Positions 55,345 through 64,000 of a stretch of DNA of 64,000 nt are shown in pieces. The stretch comes from Lactobacillus sp. ESL0701 (lineage in GTDB: Bacteria > Bacillota > Bacilli > Lactobacillales > Lactobacillaceae). The position numbers and the translations under genes are program-made. The DNA lies in the NCBI RefSeq assembly GCF_029433445.1, contig NZ_JAQTIC010000002.1:62001-126000 (forward strand). The letters are read 5' to 3'. How positions within the stretch are numbered: the first letter of the stretch is position 1; every line of letters starts with the position of its first letter. Below the pieces are notes generated by a model. It worked only from the letters and a program-made list of their open reading frames with translations, had not been told where the DNA came from and made no database searches.

Positions 55345-56655
55345 TTACTTTCGCTTACGAGCAATTATTTTAATTGGTGTTCCCGTAAAATCAAAATTTT
55401 CTCTTAATTGATTTACTAAGAAACGTTGATAAGAAAAGTGCATCAATTCCGCATCATTAACAAAGACCACAAACGTTGGCGGGTTAGTCGAAACTTGAGT
55501 CATATAGTAAACCCTTAAACGTTTACCCTTAATCATCGGTGTTGGTACTAGTTTACTTGCTTCTAACAATAAATCATTGAGCACGCTAGACTGAATCCGT
55601 TGAGTTTGGTTTTGGTAGACCTGCTTAACCATTTTGGGAATTTGGTCAAGTCGTTGACCTGTTTTAGCAGAAACAAATAAAATCGGCGCATAATCGAGAT
55701 ACTGAAATTCTTGCCGAATTGTCTGCTCAAATTCTTTGGCGCTAGTGCTATTTTTCTTTGGCAAATCCCACTTATTTACAATAATAATTATGCCGCGACC
55801 AGCATCGTGGGCATAGCCCGCAACGTGCTTATCTTGCTCACGAATCCCGGTACTGGCATCTAATACAAGGCAGACAACATCTGAGTGCTCAATTGCCCCC
55901 ATTGCCCGCATAACAGAATACTTTTCCGTCTTTTCGTAAACTTTGCCGCGGCGTCTGATGCCAGCAGTATCCACAATTCGGAATTTAGTACCATCTTCTG
56001 AAACAAATGGACTATCAACGGCATCACGGGTCGTTCCTTCCTCATTATTGACGATAACCCGTTTTTCACCAACTAATTGATTAACAATTGATGATTTGCC
56101 AACGTTTGGACGACCAATAACACTAAAAGAAATTTGATCGTCATCCTTTTTATCTAAGTCTTTTGGCAATTCACTGACAATCCGGTCAAGTAAGTCACCG
56201 ATACCAGTACCGTGAACACTAGATACAGGAATCGGATCACCAAATCCTAAACTATAAAAGTCATAAATATCTGCTCGCTGTTCGGGATTATCAGCCTTAT
56301 TTACAGCCAAGATAACTGGCTTTTTGGTACGGTAAAGTAATTGTGCAATCCGCTCATCTAAATCCGTTAAATGATTAGCGACACTAGTTAAAATTACAAT
56401 TACATCAGCTTCATCAATCGCGATTTCTGCTTGCGCACGAATTTCATCTTCAATGCGCCCGTTTTCCCATGTAATACCACCAGTATCAATTAGGTCAAAC
56501 TTTTGCCCCATCCATTCAGCTTGGGCATAATTACGGTCACGAGTTACGCCTGGCTTATCTTCAACAATTGCCAAACGCTCATTAATAATCCGGTTGAAAA
56601 GCGTTGATTTACCAACATTTGGTTGGCCAACGATTGCCACTACTGGTAAAACCAT
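55345..56655 (-). CDS. der: Ribosome-associated GTPase Der (EngA)
   Basis: Two tandem GTPase domains characterise Der: GQPNVGKST with DTGG and NKAD in the first, GRPNVGKSS with DTAG and NKWD in the second, followed by a KH-like domain (about 355-436). It is essential for 50S assembly. Length is 436 residues. It follows the S1 protein gene with a terminator in between. Confidence 0.97.
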   Translation of the reverse strand: MVLPVVAIVGQPNVGKSTLFNRIINERLAIVEDKPGVTRDRNYAQAEWMGQKFDLIDTGGITWENGRIEDEIRAQAEIAIDEADVIVILTSVANHLTDLDERIAQLLYRTKKPVILAVNKADNPEQRADIYDFYSLGFGDPIPVSSVHGTGIGDLLDRIVSELPKDLDKKDDDQISFSVIGRPNVGKSSIVNQLVGEKRVIVNNEEGTTRDAVDSPFVSEDGTKFRIVDTAGIRRRGKVYEKTEKYSVMRAMGAIEHSDVVCLVLDASTGIREQDKHVAGYAHDAGRGIIIIVNKWDLPKKNSTSAKEFEQTIRQEFQYLDYAPILFVSAKTGQRLDQIPKMVKQVYQNQTQRIQSSVLNDLLLEASKLVPTPMIKGKRLRVYYMTQVSTNPPTFVVFVNDAELMHFSYQRFLVNQLRENFDFTGTPIKIIARKRK

Positions 56656-56683
56656 CTTTCAGCCTCCTTTATAATATAAAATA

Positions 56684-56714
56684 AAAAAAGCCGGCTATTC
56701 AGTCGGCTTTTTTA
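56684..56714 (-). terminator. Terminator after the S1 protein gene
   Basis: AAAAAAGCCG and CGGCTTTTTT form the base of a hairpin with a partly paired loop and a T-run on the minus strand, right after the S1 gene. Confidence 0.85.
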
Positions 56715-56720
56715 TTATGA

Positions 56721-57932
56721 TTAACGACGGTCCTTTAATTGGTCACCAATAATGTCACCTAAAGCGAAACCGCTGTCTTCGTTGTTCATGTACTTCTTGT
56801 TAACAGAGTTGTTTCTGTTGTTGTATGAACTGTGTGAACGAGAACCTTCATTGTCAGAGCCTTTAGAATCAGCTGCCTTCATTGAAAGTGAAATCCGACG
56901 TTCACTTGGGTCAATGTTCAAAACCTTAACCTTAACAGTTTGGCCAACTTCCAAAACATCACTAGGTTTGTCCACGTGCTTGTATGAAATTTCTGAAACG
57001 TGAACTAAGCCTTGAATACCATCAGCAACTTCAACGAAAGCACCGAAGTTAGTCAATGACTTAACTTCACCTTCAAAGATGTCACCTTCATGTAATTCTG
57101 AAGTAGCTTGTTCAAATGGAGAAGGTTCTGTTTGTTTGATTGAAAGGGAGATGCGATGTCTGTCATCATCAATACCAATAACTTTGACCTTAACATCTTG
57201 ACCAGCCTTTAATACATCGCTAGGCTTATCAACGTGCTTGTATGAAATTTCTGAGATGTGAACTAAACCGTCAACACCACCAACATCAACAAAGGCACCA
57301 AAGTTAGTCAAACGAGAAACTTTACCTTCAACAACATCACCAACAACTAATTGTGATGCTACTTTATCAAAGGCTTCTTCACGTTCTTCTTCGATTAAAT
57401 CCTTGTGTGAAAGAATCAAACGATTCTTACCTGGATCAATTTCGGTAATCTTAAGTTTCATTGTCTTACCAATGTAAGGCTTAAGATCAGAAACATAACG
57501 ATTAGAAATAAGTGAAGCTGGCAAAAATCCTCTAGTACCAACATCAACTAATAAACCACCACGAACAGAAGCTGTGACAGTACCTTCGATAGTTTTACCT
57601 GCTTCGAAGTCCTTTTGTAATTCGTCATAAGCTTCTCTTTCCTTAAGACGAGTTACTGAGAAGAAGAACTCACCGTTTTCCTTGTCGCCGCCGGCTTTTC
57701 TCAAAACTAAAGCCTTAAGTTTGTCACCTGGCTTAACAAGGTCACGTAAATCGGCGTTGCGGTCTGAAGTGAATTCACGACGTGGGATTACACCTTCGAC
57801 ACCAGCGTTTTCAACACCGACATCGATTTGGCCGTCTTCAACGTCTAATACTTCTACATCGACGATATCTCCGACCTCAACTCCTTGCATTTGTTTCAAT
57901 GCATCTAAAAATTGATTACTGTTTTCTGACAT
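56721..57932 (-). CDS. rpsA: Ribosomal protein S1-like RNA-binding protein (four S1 domains)
   Basis: Four S1 domains are visible at about residues 18-90, 105-175, 193-265 and 278-350. Domains 3 and 4 are close copies, each containing ISYKHVDKPSDVL. The tail is Ser/Asn-rich. Gram-positive S1 homologues (B. subtilis YpfD) have fewer domains than E. coli S1 and their role in initiation is less certain. GGGAGGT precedes the ATG. The neighbours cmk and der are the conserved cmk-rpsA-der order. Confidence 0.93.
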   Translation of the reverse strand: MSENSNQFLDALKQMQGVEVGDIVDVEVLDVEDGQIDVGVENAGVEGVIPRREFTSDRNADLRDLVKPGDKLKALVLRKAGGDKENGEFFFSVTRLKEREAYDELQKDFEAGKTIEGTVTASVRGGLLVDVGTRGFLPASLISNRYVSDLKPYIGKTMKLKITEIDPGKNRLILSHKDLIEEEREEAFDKVASQLVVGDVVEGKVSRLTNFGAFVDVGGVDGLVHISEISYKHVDKPSDVLKAGQDVKVKVIGIDDDRHRISLSIKQTEPSPFEQATSELHEGDIFEGEVKSLTNFGAFVEVADGIQGLVHVSEISYKHVDKPSDVLEVGQTVKVKVLNIDPSERRISLSMKAADSKGSDNEGSRSHSSYNNRNNSVNKKYMNNEDSGFALGDIIGDQLKDRR

Positions 57933-58004
57933 TATTTACCTCCCAATATCATAATCTAATTCTAAATGAAAGTGAGATATTTTTCTACTGTTTTAACCCC
58001 TTTT

Positions 58005-58679
58005 TTATAGTTTTTTTTGACTTTTTTTTATTTCGGCTAAAATTGCAGCTACTACTTGGTCAATTGACAGCGATGTTGTGTCAATTTCAACTGCGTCTGC
58101 TGCCTTCTTTAAAGGGGAAACTTCACGATGTGAATCTTTATAGTCGCGACTGGCAATATCCTGTTCAATTTCAGCAACGGTCTTATCAGACTTAATACCA
58201 CGTTCTTGCAAGTCAAGCATTCGCCGCTTAGCTCTAGATGCTGGGGTAGCTACTAAAAAGATTTTAACTTCGGCATTAGGTAGCACTGTTGTTCCAATAT
58301 CACGGCCATCCATAATCACATTGACCTTACCAGCCATTTGCCGCTGTAAACTGACCATTTTAGCCCGCACACCAGCTAAAGCAGATACTTGTGATACATT
58401 AGCAGAAATTTCAGGCGTCCGAATTTCTTGAGAAATATCTTGGCTGCCGGCAAATACTTTTTGCTCACCATCAATAACTTTAAGTTCAATTCCAACTTGG
58501 TCAATTGCCGTTAAAATTCCAGCTTCATCCCCATAATCAAGGTGCTGCTCTCTGGCAATTACCGTACATGCGCGATACATCGCTCCAGTATCGATATAAA
58601 TAAAATCTAATTTTTGCGCAATAATTTTTGCGACTGTACTTTTGCCAGCTGAAGCTGGTCCATCAATTGCTACTTGCAT
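58005..58679 (-). CDS. cmk: Cytidylate kinase
   Basis: Phosphorylates CMP and dCMP. Walker A IDGPASAGKSTVAKII at the N-terminus, IYIDTGAMYRA and MDGRDIGTTVLP, then RDYKDSHREVSPLKKA complete the family pattern. Length is 224 residues. There is no ordinary Shine-Dalgarno sequence; instead a hairpin lies just upstream of the ATG, with GAGAAGGGA at its 5' foot. Confidence 0.96.
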   Translation of the reverse strand: MQVAIDGPASAGKSTVAKIIAQKLDFIYIDTGAMYRACTVIAREQHLDYGDEAGILTAIDQVGIELKVIDGEQKVFAGSQDISQEIRTPEISANVSQVSALAGVRAKMVSLQRQMAGKVNVIMDGRDIGTTVLPNAEVKIFLVATPASRAKRRMLDLQERGIKSDKTVAEIEQDIASRDYKDSHREVSPLKKAADAVEIDTTSLSIDQVVAAILAEIKKSQKKL

Positions 58680-58685
58680 TCAATC

Positions 58686-58707
58686 AAAAAGGGACACACA
58701 GTCCCTC
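58686..58707 (-). terminator. Hairpin/terminator between the LysM gene and cmk
   Basis: On the minus strand AGGGAC and GTCCCT enclose TGTGT and are followed by TTTTG, 7 bases before the cmk ATG. It could terminate the LysM transcript or shape the cmk leader. Confidence 0.6.
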
Positions 58708-58721
58708 TCCCTTCTCAATAA

Positions 58722-59177
58722 TTATTTTAATTTAAGTGTTTGTCCGGCGTTCACATGTCCATCATCATCAAGATTATTAAGCTTGGTTAATACTTTCGAC
58801 GAAACATTTTTCTTTTGGGCAATACTATTTAAAGTATCACCATCTTGAACAACATACTTATTTGACTTTCGTTTGGTCGTCTTTTTCTTAGCTTTAACCT
58901 TAACTGAAGTTTTAGCCTTTTTGTGTTTAGACTTAGCTGATTGCTTTTGCTTCACACTCTTAACTGACTTTTTAGTCGTTTTTTGTAATTCAACAGCCTG
59001 CTCTTTAGTCTGACTACTTGAAGCCAAGTGATGAACAATAGGAACAAGAGCAATCATTACAATGACTAGCAGTGCCAGAGTTATCAGCCAGCCTTTAGAA
59101 TGCGACTTATAAATTGTGGTCCTCGATTCACTTGGACGTGCATAATGCTTATATGGTTTTTCCTGTTTCTGATTCAT
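58722..59177 (-). CDS. LysM-domain membrane-anchored protein
   Basis: Order: basic cytoplasmic N-terminus (1-30), membrane span (about 33-54), a Lys-rich linker of about 45 residues, and a single LysM domain at the C-terminus (YVVQDGDTLNSIAQKKNV to QTLKLK). It should be anchored in the membrane with the LysM bound to peptidoglycan. B. subtilis ypbE beside similar genes has the same layout. ATG 59177 with GAGGTATT is preferred to the frame start at 59195. Confidence 0.85.
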   Translation of the reverse strand: MNQKQEKPYKHYARPSESRTTIYKSHSKGWLITLALLVIVMIALVPIVHHLASSSQTKEQAVELQKTTKKSVKSVKQKQSAKSKHKKAKTSVKVKAKKKTTKRKSNKYVVQDGDTLNSIAQKKNVSSKVLTKLNNLDDDGHVNAGQTLKLK

Positions 59178-59237
59178 CAAAATACCTCGATTCACCTAAC
59201 TTGTTTAATTTTAGCATATTTACCAGTCTTTTTGGAT

Positions 59238-59270
59238 AAAAAAATCGGCCATTTACATGACCGATTTTTA
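59238..59270 (-). terminator. Terminator after ribU
   Basis: AAAAATCGG and CCGATTTTT with inner CAT/ATG pairing form a hairpin with a T-run beyond the ribU stop. Confidence 0.85.
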
Positions 59271-59275
59271 AAAAA

Positions 59276-59965
59276 CTAGCTTTTTAAATTAAAATTCTTT
59301 TGAACAAAAGGTTTTAAATTACGTAAGACTGCTTCAAACAATAGGTAAACAACAATACTATTGATTAATCCCTTTAAGAGGTTAAACGGAACAATTATGC
59401 CAAAAATATATGTCCCCATTGATGGAATATGCAGTAATTGTCCTAAGTATACCTTTTCGGTAAAGCCTAATAAACCGGAATACCCGTGAATTGCCGGCAG
59501 GTTAGGTACTGTTGTTACGGCATACATAGGTGTCAAAATCAAAGCGTTCAGAGTTGCTAAAATTACTGCCATCGCAAGTGTTCCGCAAATTAAACCAATA
59601 ATTGGCTTAACATGACGCTTCATGCCGCTAGTTTCATCACGCTTCACGTGTCTAGTAACAAAATAGAATGGCAATGCATAACAAATTGAGGCGATTAAAG
59701 CTGCTAATTGCCCAACGATACTTGGCAGGCTAAAGCCACTATAAATTAAACTTAACAACATTCTGATAATCGCAATGAAAATCCCCGGCCAAATGCCAAA
59801 CAGAAACATCCCGATTGTAATAATGACATCCGAAAAATCAAATTTTAAAAAACTCGCATTTGGTAAAATAGGAATCCCTGTAAATTTAATAATGACAAAT
59901 GATACTGCACCTAACATCGCACATGCGATTAATAATGCTAAATTACTCGTATTCTTACTCTTCAA
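59276..59965 (-). CDS. ribU: ECF transporter S component for riboflavin (RibU)
   Basis: A six-span substrate-binding membrane protein; the N-terminal block VSFVIIKFTGIPILPNASFL and the long hydrophobic stretches fit RibU, and the FMN riboswitch upstream confirms the vitamin. It works with the shared EcfA/EcfT energy-coupling module encoded elsewhere. The best start is TTG 59965, 7 bases after GGAGGT (59973-59978); the TTG at 59980 covers that binding site. The presence of uptake agrees with a riboflavin-requiring lactic acid bacterium. Confidence 0.93.
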   Translation of the reverse strand: MKSKNTSNLALLIACAMLGAVSFVIIKFTGIPILPNASFLKFDFSDVIITIGMFLFGIWPGIFIAIIRMLLSLIYSGFSLPSIVGQLAALIASICYALPFYFVTRHVKRDETSGMKRHVKPIIGLICGTLAMAVILATLNALILTPMYAVTTVPNLPAIHGYSGLLGFTEKVYLGQLLHIPSMGTYIFGIIVPFNLLKGLINSIVVYLLFEAVLRNLKPFVQKNFNLKS

Positions 59966-59985
59966 AAAACTTACCTCCAAACAAG

Positions 59986-60019
59986 AATAGGTCTGTTGCT
60001 CCCCAGCAACAGACCTATT
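59986..60019 (-). promoter_or_regulatory. Expression-platform hairpin of the FMN riboswitch
   Basis: AATAGGTCTGTTGCT and AGCAACAGACCTATT form a perfect 15-bp stem with a 4-base loop between the riboswitch and the ribU binding site. Only a poor T-run (CTTGTTT) follows. A second stem (AAAAGTAA/TTACTTTT, about 60019-60045) lies just upstream and may be its alternative partner. Confidence 0.8.
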
Positions 60020-60060
60020 AAAAGTAAGCGTTTTTAATTTACTTTTCTTTTAGTTTAGTC

Positions 60061-60170
60061 TGTCTTCTTTCATCTAGACTCTAACTATCGGTATCTCAAA
60101 AGATTCCACCACTTACGTGGGTCGTGGACTTGCACCACCGGTCGGGATTTTCACCCTGCCATGAAGACAA
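60061..60170 (-). promoter_or_regulatory. FMN riboswitch (RFN element)
   Basis: The minus strand shows the RFN core: GGCAGGGTGAAAATCCC, GACCGGTGGT, AGTCCACGACCC, GTGGTGGA and GATACCGATAGTTAGAGTC, closed by the P1 stem GTCTTCAT / ATGAAAGAAGAC. It binds FMN and lowers ribU expression when flavin is plentiful. Confidence 0.95.
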
Positions 60171-60199
60171 CAAACTCTGTATTTATTTCTATCAATATA

Positions 60200-60919
60200 T
60201 TAGTCCACACGCTTTAATCTGTCAACTTCTTCGTGAGTTAATTCGCGATATTTGCCAGATACAAGCCCATCAAGTGTTAAGAACGAATATTTTTCTCGAG
60301 CTAACTTTTCAACCTGATGATTAACTGCCTTGAACATGTTCTTAACTTGGTGGTAGTGACCCTCATGAATTGTTAATTGAACAATTTGACGGTTACGCTT
60401 CTTGTCTGTGCGAATAACTTTTACCTTAGCCGGAGCACTCTTGTGGTGGTCAAATTCAACTCCGCGCGCTAACTTTTTGCTTTCCTCAGGTAGTAACTGA
60501 CCTTCAATGCGGGCAACATAAACCTTAGCTACCTTATTGCGCGGGTGCATCAATAAATTAGCCAGTTCACCATCGTTAGTCATTAATAATAAGCCTGACG
60601 TATCATAATCCAGCCGTCCCACTGGATATAAACGGTATGGTAAATCACTAAAATAATCAACCACAGTCTTTCTACCCTTATCATCACTAGCTGTTGAAAT
60701 AACCCCGCGTGGTTTATAAAACAAGTAAGTGTGCAGGCTTTCACGCTCGATTGGTTCACCATCAACCGTAATGTTACTGAAAGTTTCTACTTTAGTACCA
60801 AGCTTGGTAACAATTTCACCATCTACCGTGACGCGACCCTCCGTAATCATTTTTTCAGCCTTACGCCTTGAGGCAATTCCTGCTTCAGCAATTACTTTTT
60901 GTAAACGTTGTAACGTCAT
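60200..60919 (-). CDS. rluB: Pseudouridine synthase RluB/RsuA family
   Basis: N-terminal S4 domain ([25 protein letters not shown]) and catalytic GRLDYDTSGLLLMTNDG with the Asp, then GHYHQVKNMF. Family members modify 23S U2605 or 16S U516. The ATG shares its first base with the scpB stop, and the order scpA-scpB-rluB is conserved in Firmicutes, favouring RluB. Confidence 0.93.
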   Translation of the reverse strand: MTLQRLQKVIAEAGIASRRKAEKMITEGRVTVDGEIVTKLGTKVETFSNITVDGEPIERESLHTYLFYKPRGVISTASDDKGRKTVVDYFSDLPYRLYPVGRLDYDTSGLLLMTNDGELANLLMHPRNKVAKVYVARIEGQLLPEESKKLARGVEFDHHKSAPAKVKVIRTDKKRNRQIVQLTIHEGHYHQVKNMFKAVNHQVEKLAREKYSFLTLDGLVSGKYRELTHEEVDRLKRVD

Positions 60920-61527
60920 TATTTTTCTCCCTTTTGCATGCTAGCCAAGTTTTTATCAGCCTGACCCTTAGCCGCAAATAAATCTATTTCGCCATCGGCA
61001 TTAATACTATCATCTTCAAAATCCTCAATTAACGGTAAATCTGCTAAACTTTGATAACCAAAATATTGCAAGAAGTAGTCGCTAGTGACATATAAGTTAG
61101 GATGACCTGGTGCTTCTTTTTTTCCGTTAACCTTAACCAGTCCGCGCCAAATTAAGGTCTGCAATGCACCAGACGAATTAACACCGCGAATATCATCAAT
61201 TTCAACTCGGGTAATTGGCTGGCGATAAGCAACAATTGCCAAAATCTCTAAAGCTGATTGACTTAATGTTTTAGTTAAATCTTTTTGAAAATAGCCCTCT
61301 ATCGTTTTAGCAACCTCAGGACGAGTTGTTAATTTATAATTTTGGTTAATATGCAGTAGCTGCAGTCCCGAATCGTGATTTTCTTGCAGCTTATCAGCCA
61401 AATCTTTAGTTAATTCGCGTAAAGCTGACTGACCTACTGCTAATAATTCACATAAATTATCACCAGCAATTCCGTTATCACCTGCCACATATAGCAAGGC
61501 TTCTAATTGCGCAATCTTACTTGGCAT
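60919..61527 (-). CDS. scpB: Segregation and condensation protein ScpB
   Basis: Two winged-helix domains; [27 protein letters not shown] and VSD-like segment [13 protein letters not shown] are diagnostic. ScpB dimers bind ScpA in the SMC condensin complex. Three start codons are close together (61536 TTG, 61533 ATG, 61527 ATG); I use 61527 from the family N-terminus [15 protein letters not shown], though ATG 61533 is also possible. It overlaps scpA by about 11 bases. Confidence 0.93.
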   Translation of the reverse strand: MPSKIAQLEALLYVAGDNGIAGDNLCELLAVGQSALRELTKDLADKLQENHDSGLQLLHINQNYKLTTRPEVAKTIEGYFQKDLTKTLSQSALEILAIVAYRQPITRVEIDDIRGVNSSGALQTLIWRGLVKVNGKKEAPGHPNLYVTSDYFLQYFGYQSLADLPLIEDFEDDSINADGEIDLFAAKGQADKNLASMQKGEK

Positions 61528-62251
61528 CGACATCAATTCCCTCTAATTCTAAGTCGCCATATGTTCGTGCTTGACTAACCTTGATTTTTTGCTTTTTGCA
61601 TAATTCCAGTAATGCTAAAAATAAGCCAATTATATCTGACAAGCTATGCATTTGGTCACTGCATGCAAAAAAGCTGACCTTTTTGCGACCGGCTGTTTTT
61701 TCCTGCAAAAAATTAATCATTTCTGTAATCGGTGTTTCCTTCACTTTTACTGATGCAATGTCGGGCTGTCTAATTTTGAGCCGCTGCAATACAGCAATGA
61801 AAGTATTGGTTAATTCAGTGGCTGTAATCTGACCACTTGGAAGTGGCTGTACCTTCTTAGTCTGCGGGATACTTTCTTCTTTAGCCGCAGTAATTGGTAC
61901 CATTTCGTTGCGCTTCTTAAAATATGCCGAGATCTTTTTAAAGACTGAATACTGCACCAATTGTTGCACTAACTCTTCTCTTGGATCATCTTCAGGTTCA
62001 TCCGCGACAAAATCATTTTGAGGCAACAATGACTGCGACTTAATTCGTAAGAGTGTTGATGACATTACAAAATACTCACCGGCAATTTGTAAGTTTAATT
62101 GTTGCATTTGCTGCAAATAAGCTAAATATTGACTTGTAATTTGGGCAATCGGAATATCATAAATGTCAATTTTTTGTGACTTAATTAAGTGCAGCAGTAA
62201 ATCTAGCGGTCCTTCAAAATTAGGTAGTTCTAAAGTTAAATTATCACTCAT
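61517..62251 (-). CDS. scpA: Segregation and condensation protein ScpA
   Basis: This kleisin subunit bridges SMC heads. The N-terminal [27 protein letters not shown] and the C-terminal winged helix [17 protein letters not shown] are typical. Length is 244 residues. It overlaps ribT upstream by 8 bases and scpB downstream, so all are one operon. With topoisomerase IV and Xer recombinases on the same arm, the window is rich in segregation genes. Confidence 0.95.
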   Translation of the reverse strand: MSDNLTLELPNFEGPLDLLLHLIKSQKIDIYDIPIAQITSQYLAYLQQMQQLNLQIAGEYFVMSSTLLRIKSQSLLPQNDFVADEPEDDPREELVQQLVQYSVFKKISAYFKKRNEMVPITAAKEESIPQTKKVQPLPSGQITATELTNTFIAVLQRLKIRQPDIASVKVKETPITEMINFLQEKTAGRKKVSFFACSDQMHSLSDIIGLFLALLELCKKQKIKVSQARTYGDLELEGIDVDAK

Positions 62252-62606
62252 GATTTTTATTTTCTATTAAATATTTAAGTAAATAAGTCCATTCCGGCAA
62301 AGCCGTTACCTTCTTCTTGGGATTAGTGGCTGCTAATTCGCGAACTGCCGCTGATTCGTATTTGATATCGCGATAATCTGGCGCAAATGACAAATAGCGA
62401 ATAACAATAAAATTGGCATCATTTTGCGTGCCAATAACCCCGACAAAATTAGCATCATTTTCGCGATATAGGTAAAGCTGAAACTCCGAACCATTTTTAT
62501 TCAAATTTATTTCATCTTTCAAATTGGCAAGATTTTTAAAATCAGGTAGATAAGATAGCAGTCCCATTGCCACCTTTTCTTTGTCGCTTTTACATTCAAT
62601 TAACAT
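62244..62606 (-). CDS. ribT: RibT-like GNAT-fold protein
   Basis: The 120-residue protein starts MLIECKSDKEKVAMGLLSYLPD, very like B. subtilis RibT ([21 protein letters not shown] by memory), followed by a small acetyltransferase-like fold. In B. subtilis it ends the rib operon before scpA; here the rib genes are absent and only RibT remains beside scpA. Enzymatic activity is not established. Confidence 0.8.
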   Translation of the reverse strand: MLIECKSDKEKVAMGLLSYLPDFKNLANLKDEINLNKNGSEFQLYLYRENDANFVGVIGTQNDANFIVIRYLSFAPDYRDIKYESAAVRELAATNPKKKVTALPEWTYLLKYLIENKNHE

Positions 62607-62614
62607 TTAATCAC

Positions 62615-63514
62615 CTAAGTTCGTGGATGTGTTTTGGCATAGACTTGTAAAATATGCTTTTGTGATAAATTGGTATAAATTTGGGTAGTACTGATATCAG
62701 AATGACCCAAAATTTCCTGTACAACCCGTAAATCAGCGCCATTTTCAAGCAAATGAGTCGCAAAAGTATGACGTAACGTATGTGGCGTCACATCTTTAGT
62801 TATCCCAGCCATCTGGCAATAACGTTTAATAATCTGCCAAACAGCTTGCCGCGTTAATGACCCGCCACGATTATTAAGAAAAATATAATCGCTGGCCTTA
62901 CCAGTTTTTAAAAGTAATGGTTCACGGACCTTAGTCTGATAACTTTCAATCCACGAAATCGCAACCGTACTAATCGGAATTAGGCGCTCCTTAGAACCTT
63001 TACCTAAAACCTTTAGTAGTTTTAATTCCTCATGCAAATCATCAAATTTCAAATTAATCAATTCACTAACCCGAATTCCCGTCGCATAAAGCGTCTCAAG
63101 CAAAGCCCGATCACGTAGCCCTAGCTTTTGGTGAACATCTGGTTGTGCTAAAAGACGTTCAACTTCATCAACAGTCAGAGCTACTGGCAAACGGTGCTCC
63201 TTTTTGGGTGGGTCAATTTCCAGCATAGGATTTAATTTTTGAATGTTCTGCCGTGCTAACCACTGGTAGAACTTGCGTAAACTTGAGATCATCCGGCTAA
63301 TCGAACTGGTAGCCTTGTTTAAATCGCGCTGCTGTGCCAAAAAGGCATCAATATCTAATGCCTTAGTTGGCCAAGACGTGAAGTTTTCTTGCGTTAAAAA
63401 AGTAAGAAATTCCGTTAAGTCTTGGCGGTATGCTGTAATCGTATTCGCACTCAGCCCCCGTTCAATTTGACTATAACGTAGATAATCTTCAATCTGTTCC
63501 TGCAATTTACTCAT
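62615..63514 (-). CDS. xerD: Tyrosine recombinase XerD
   Basis: The complete catalytic set is present: Arg in ATGIRVSELINL, Lys in VLGKGSKER, HTLRHTFATHLL, LGHSDISTTQ and the Tyr in IYTNL. Length is about 299-303 residues. Position before ribT-scpA is conserved for XerD. ATG 63514, overlapping the cvfB end by 8 bases, is used; ATGs at 63526 and 63523 are also possible. It pairs with XerC at 43.2 kb. Confidence 0.94.
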   Translation of the reverse strand: MSKLQEQIEDYLRYSQIERGLSANTITAYRQDLTEFLTFLTQENFTSWPTKALDIDAFLAQQRDLNKATSSISRMISSLRKFYQWLARQNIQKLNPMLEIDPPKKEHRLPVALTVDEVERLLAQPDVHQKLGLRDRALLETLYATGIRVSELINLKFDDLHEELKLLKVLGKGSKERLIPISTVAISWIESYQTKVREPLLLKTGKASDYIFLNNRGGSLTRQAVWQIIKRYCQMAGITKDVTPHTLRHTFATHLLENGADLRVVQEILGHSDISTTQIYTNLSQKHILQVYAKTHPRT

Positions 63515-64000
63515 TTTGGTCATCATTTGGATCGTTGACGAGGCTGATTGTTCCGCTAACCTTGTCTTCAGTAATATATCTTCCCTTTAACAGGTGACCC
63601 AAAGCACGTTTAAAAGCAGACTTGGAAATACCAAAATAATTCTTAATTTCTTGAGCATCGGACTTATCGTAAAAAGGTAAGGTTTTCGTCTTCATTCGGC
63701 GTAAACTCATCAAGACCATCTGCGCATCATCGTCAATTTCTTCAAAAGCCCGCGGTAAACTACTCAAATTAAGCCGGCCATACTGACTAATGCCAACAAC
63801 GCGTCCTTTAAATTGTTCACCTAACCGAAGTGGGCGCGCCATCTGTGAAGAATGAACAAACCCCAAGTAATATTCCTTAGTAATTACAAAGGCTCCTAAT
63901 TCCCGACTAGCATAAACCGTACCGAAGATATTTTTATTTTCCATATCATTAGGAAAATGCGCGGATAATTGTTCAAAAATATTTTCATCAGCCAATTTTG
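63507..64000 (-). CDS. cvfB: S1-domain RNA-binding protein CvfB (C-terminal part, cut by window edge)
   Basis: The frame is open through the last base, so only about 163 C-terminal residues are seen. They contain an S1-like domain (NIFGTVYASRELGAFVITKEYYLGFVHSSQM), another short one (FKGRVVGISQYGRLNLSS) and a winged helix (about 105-155 of the visible part), as in S. aureus CvfB and B. subtilis YitL. It affects virulence factor expression in S. aureus; the role here is unknown. xerD follows with overlap. Confidence 0.85.
   Translation of the reverse strand, partial: KLADENIFEQLSAHFPNDMENKNIFGTVYASRELGAFVITKEYYLGFVHSSQMARPLRLGEQFKGRVVGISQYGRLNLSSLPRAFEEIDDDAQMVLMSLRRMKTKTLPFYDKSDAQEIKNYFGISKSAFKRALGHLLKGRYITEDKVSGTISLVNDPNDDQNE

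Noticed and set aside
56973-57263. Nearly identical 20-odd-base blocks at about 56974 and 57232
   Set aside because: They encode the same conserved segment of S1 domains 3 and 4 and reflect domain duplication within the gene, not a mobile or regulatory repeat.
57782-58195. 137-codon plus-strand frame spanning the cmk/S1 gene junction
   Set aside because: It covers the ends of two well-supported minus-strand genes and has a biased His/Arg/Phe composition typical of a shadow frame.

Overview
The window reads as a low-GC Firmicute chromosome, most likely a Lactobacillaceae member (Lactobacillus-type HU, GpsB, RecU, PBP1a, ScpAB and FMN-controlled ECF riboflavin uptake, with no sporulation genes). 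No rRNA, tRNA, CRISPR array, transposase or prophage was recognised. Most genes are conserved housekeeping genes. The accessory parts are the secA2/secY2 export locus at the left edge and a long non-coding stretch near 31-32.5 kb.

Layout. 1-7.2 kb: accessory Sec locus (partial unrecognised gene, small SecE/Asp4-like protein, SecA2, SecY2, Asp1, Asp2). 7.2-9 kb: an ABC-F ATPase behind an unusual leader with a 15-codon upstream ORF and a long hairpin. 9-16.3 kb: PBP1a and RecU (minus strand), then YpsA, GpsB, RNase P RNA, an rRNA methyltransferase, a phosphoesterase and a small membrane protein. 16.4-23.8 kb: fhs, lspA, rluD and a carA-carB pair. 23.8-30.1 kb: rqcH (minus), MarR regulator, DegV, Nudix hydrolase, S9 peptidase. 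30.1-33 kb: XerS-like recombinase, about 1.35 kb without genes that carries a dif-like site, and an XRE regulator. 33-64 kb: almost entirely minus strand: ppaC, lysR, parE-parC (plsY divergent), an epimerase, hslVU-xerC-trmFO-topA-dprA, rnhB-rbgA, yozE-degV, cca, a TPR protein, HU, der, an S1 protein, cmk, a LysM protein, ribU with its FMN riboswitch, then xerD-ribT-scpA-scpB-rluB.

The window appears to span the replication terminus. Genes left of about 30 kb are mostly on the plus strand and those to the right mostly on the minus strand. In the gap between them lies a site matching the B. subtilis dif sequence at 24 of 28 positions by my hand alignment. The genes for its expected users, XerC and XerD, lie 11 and 31 kb to the right, and topoisomerase IV and ScpAB are on the same arm.

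The most surprising signal is carA-carB at 19.5-23.8 kb. Both frames are full length and sit next to lspA-rluD, where the pyr operon normally begins. Yet CarA has lost the glutaminase cysteine (Gly in its place), and CarB has lost the Gln/Glu/Asn metal ligands in both ATP-grasp halves, with the same Gln to His and Asn to Lys changes in each half. They look like a retained pseudoenzyme pair. Other points of interest are a perfect SOS-type palindrome inside a well-formed promoter antisense to plsY, the ABC-F leader, and a 15-bp inverted repeat placed between the promoter and ribosome binding site of the S9 peptidase.
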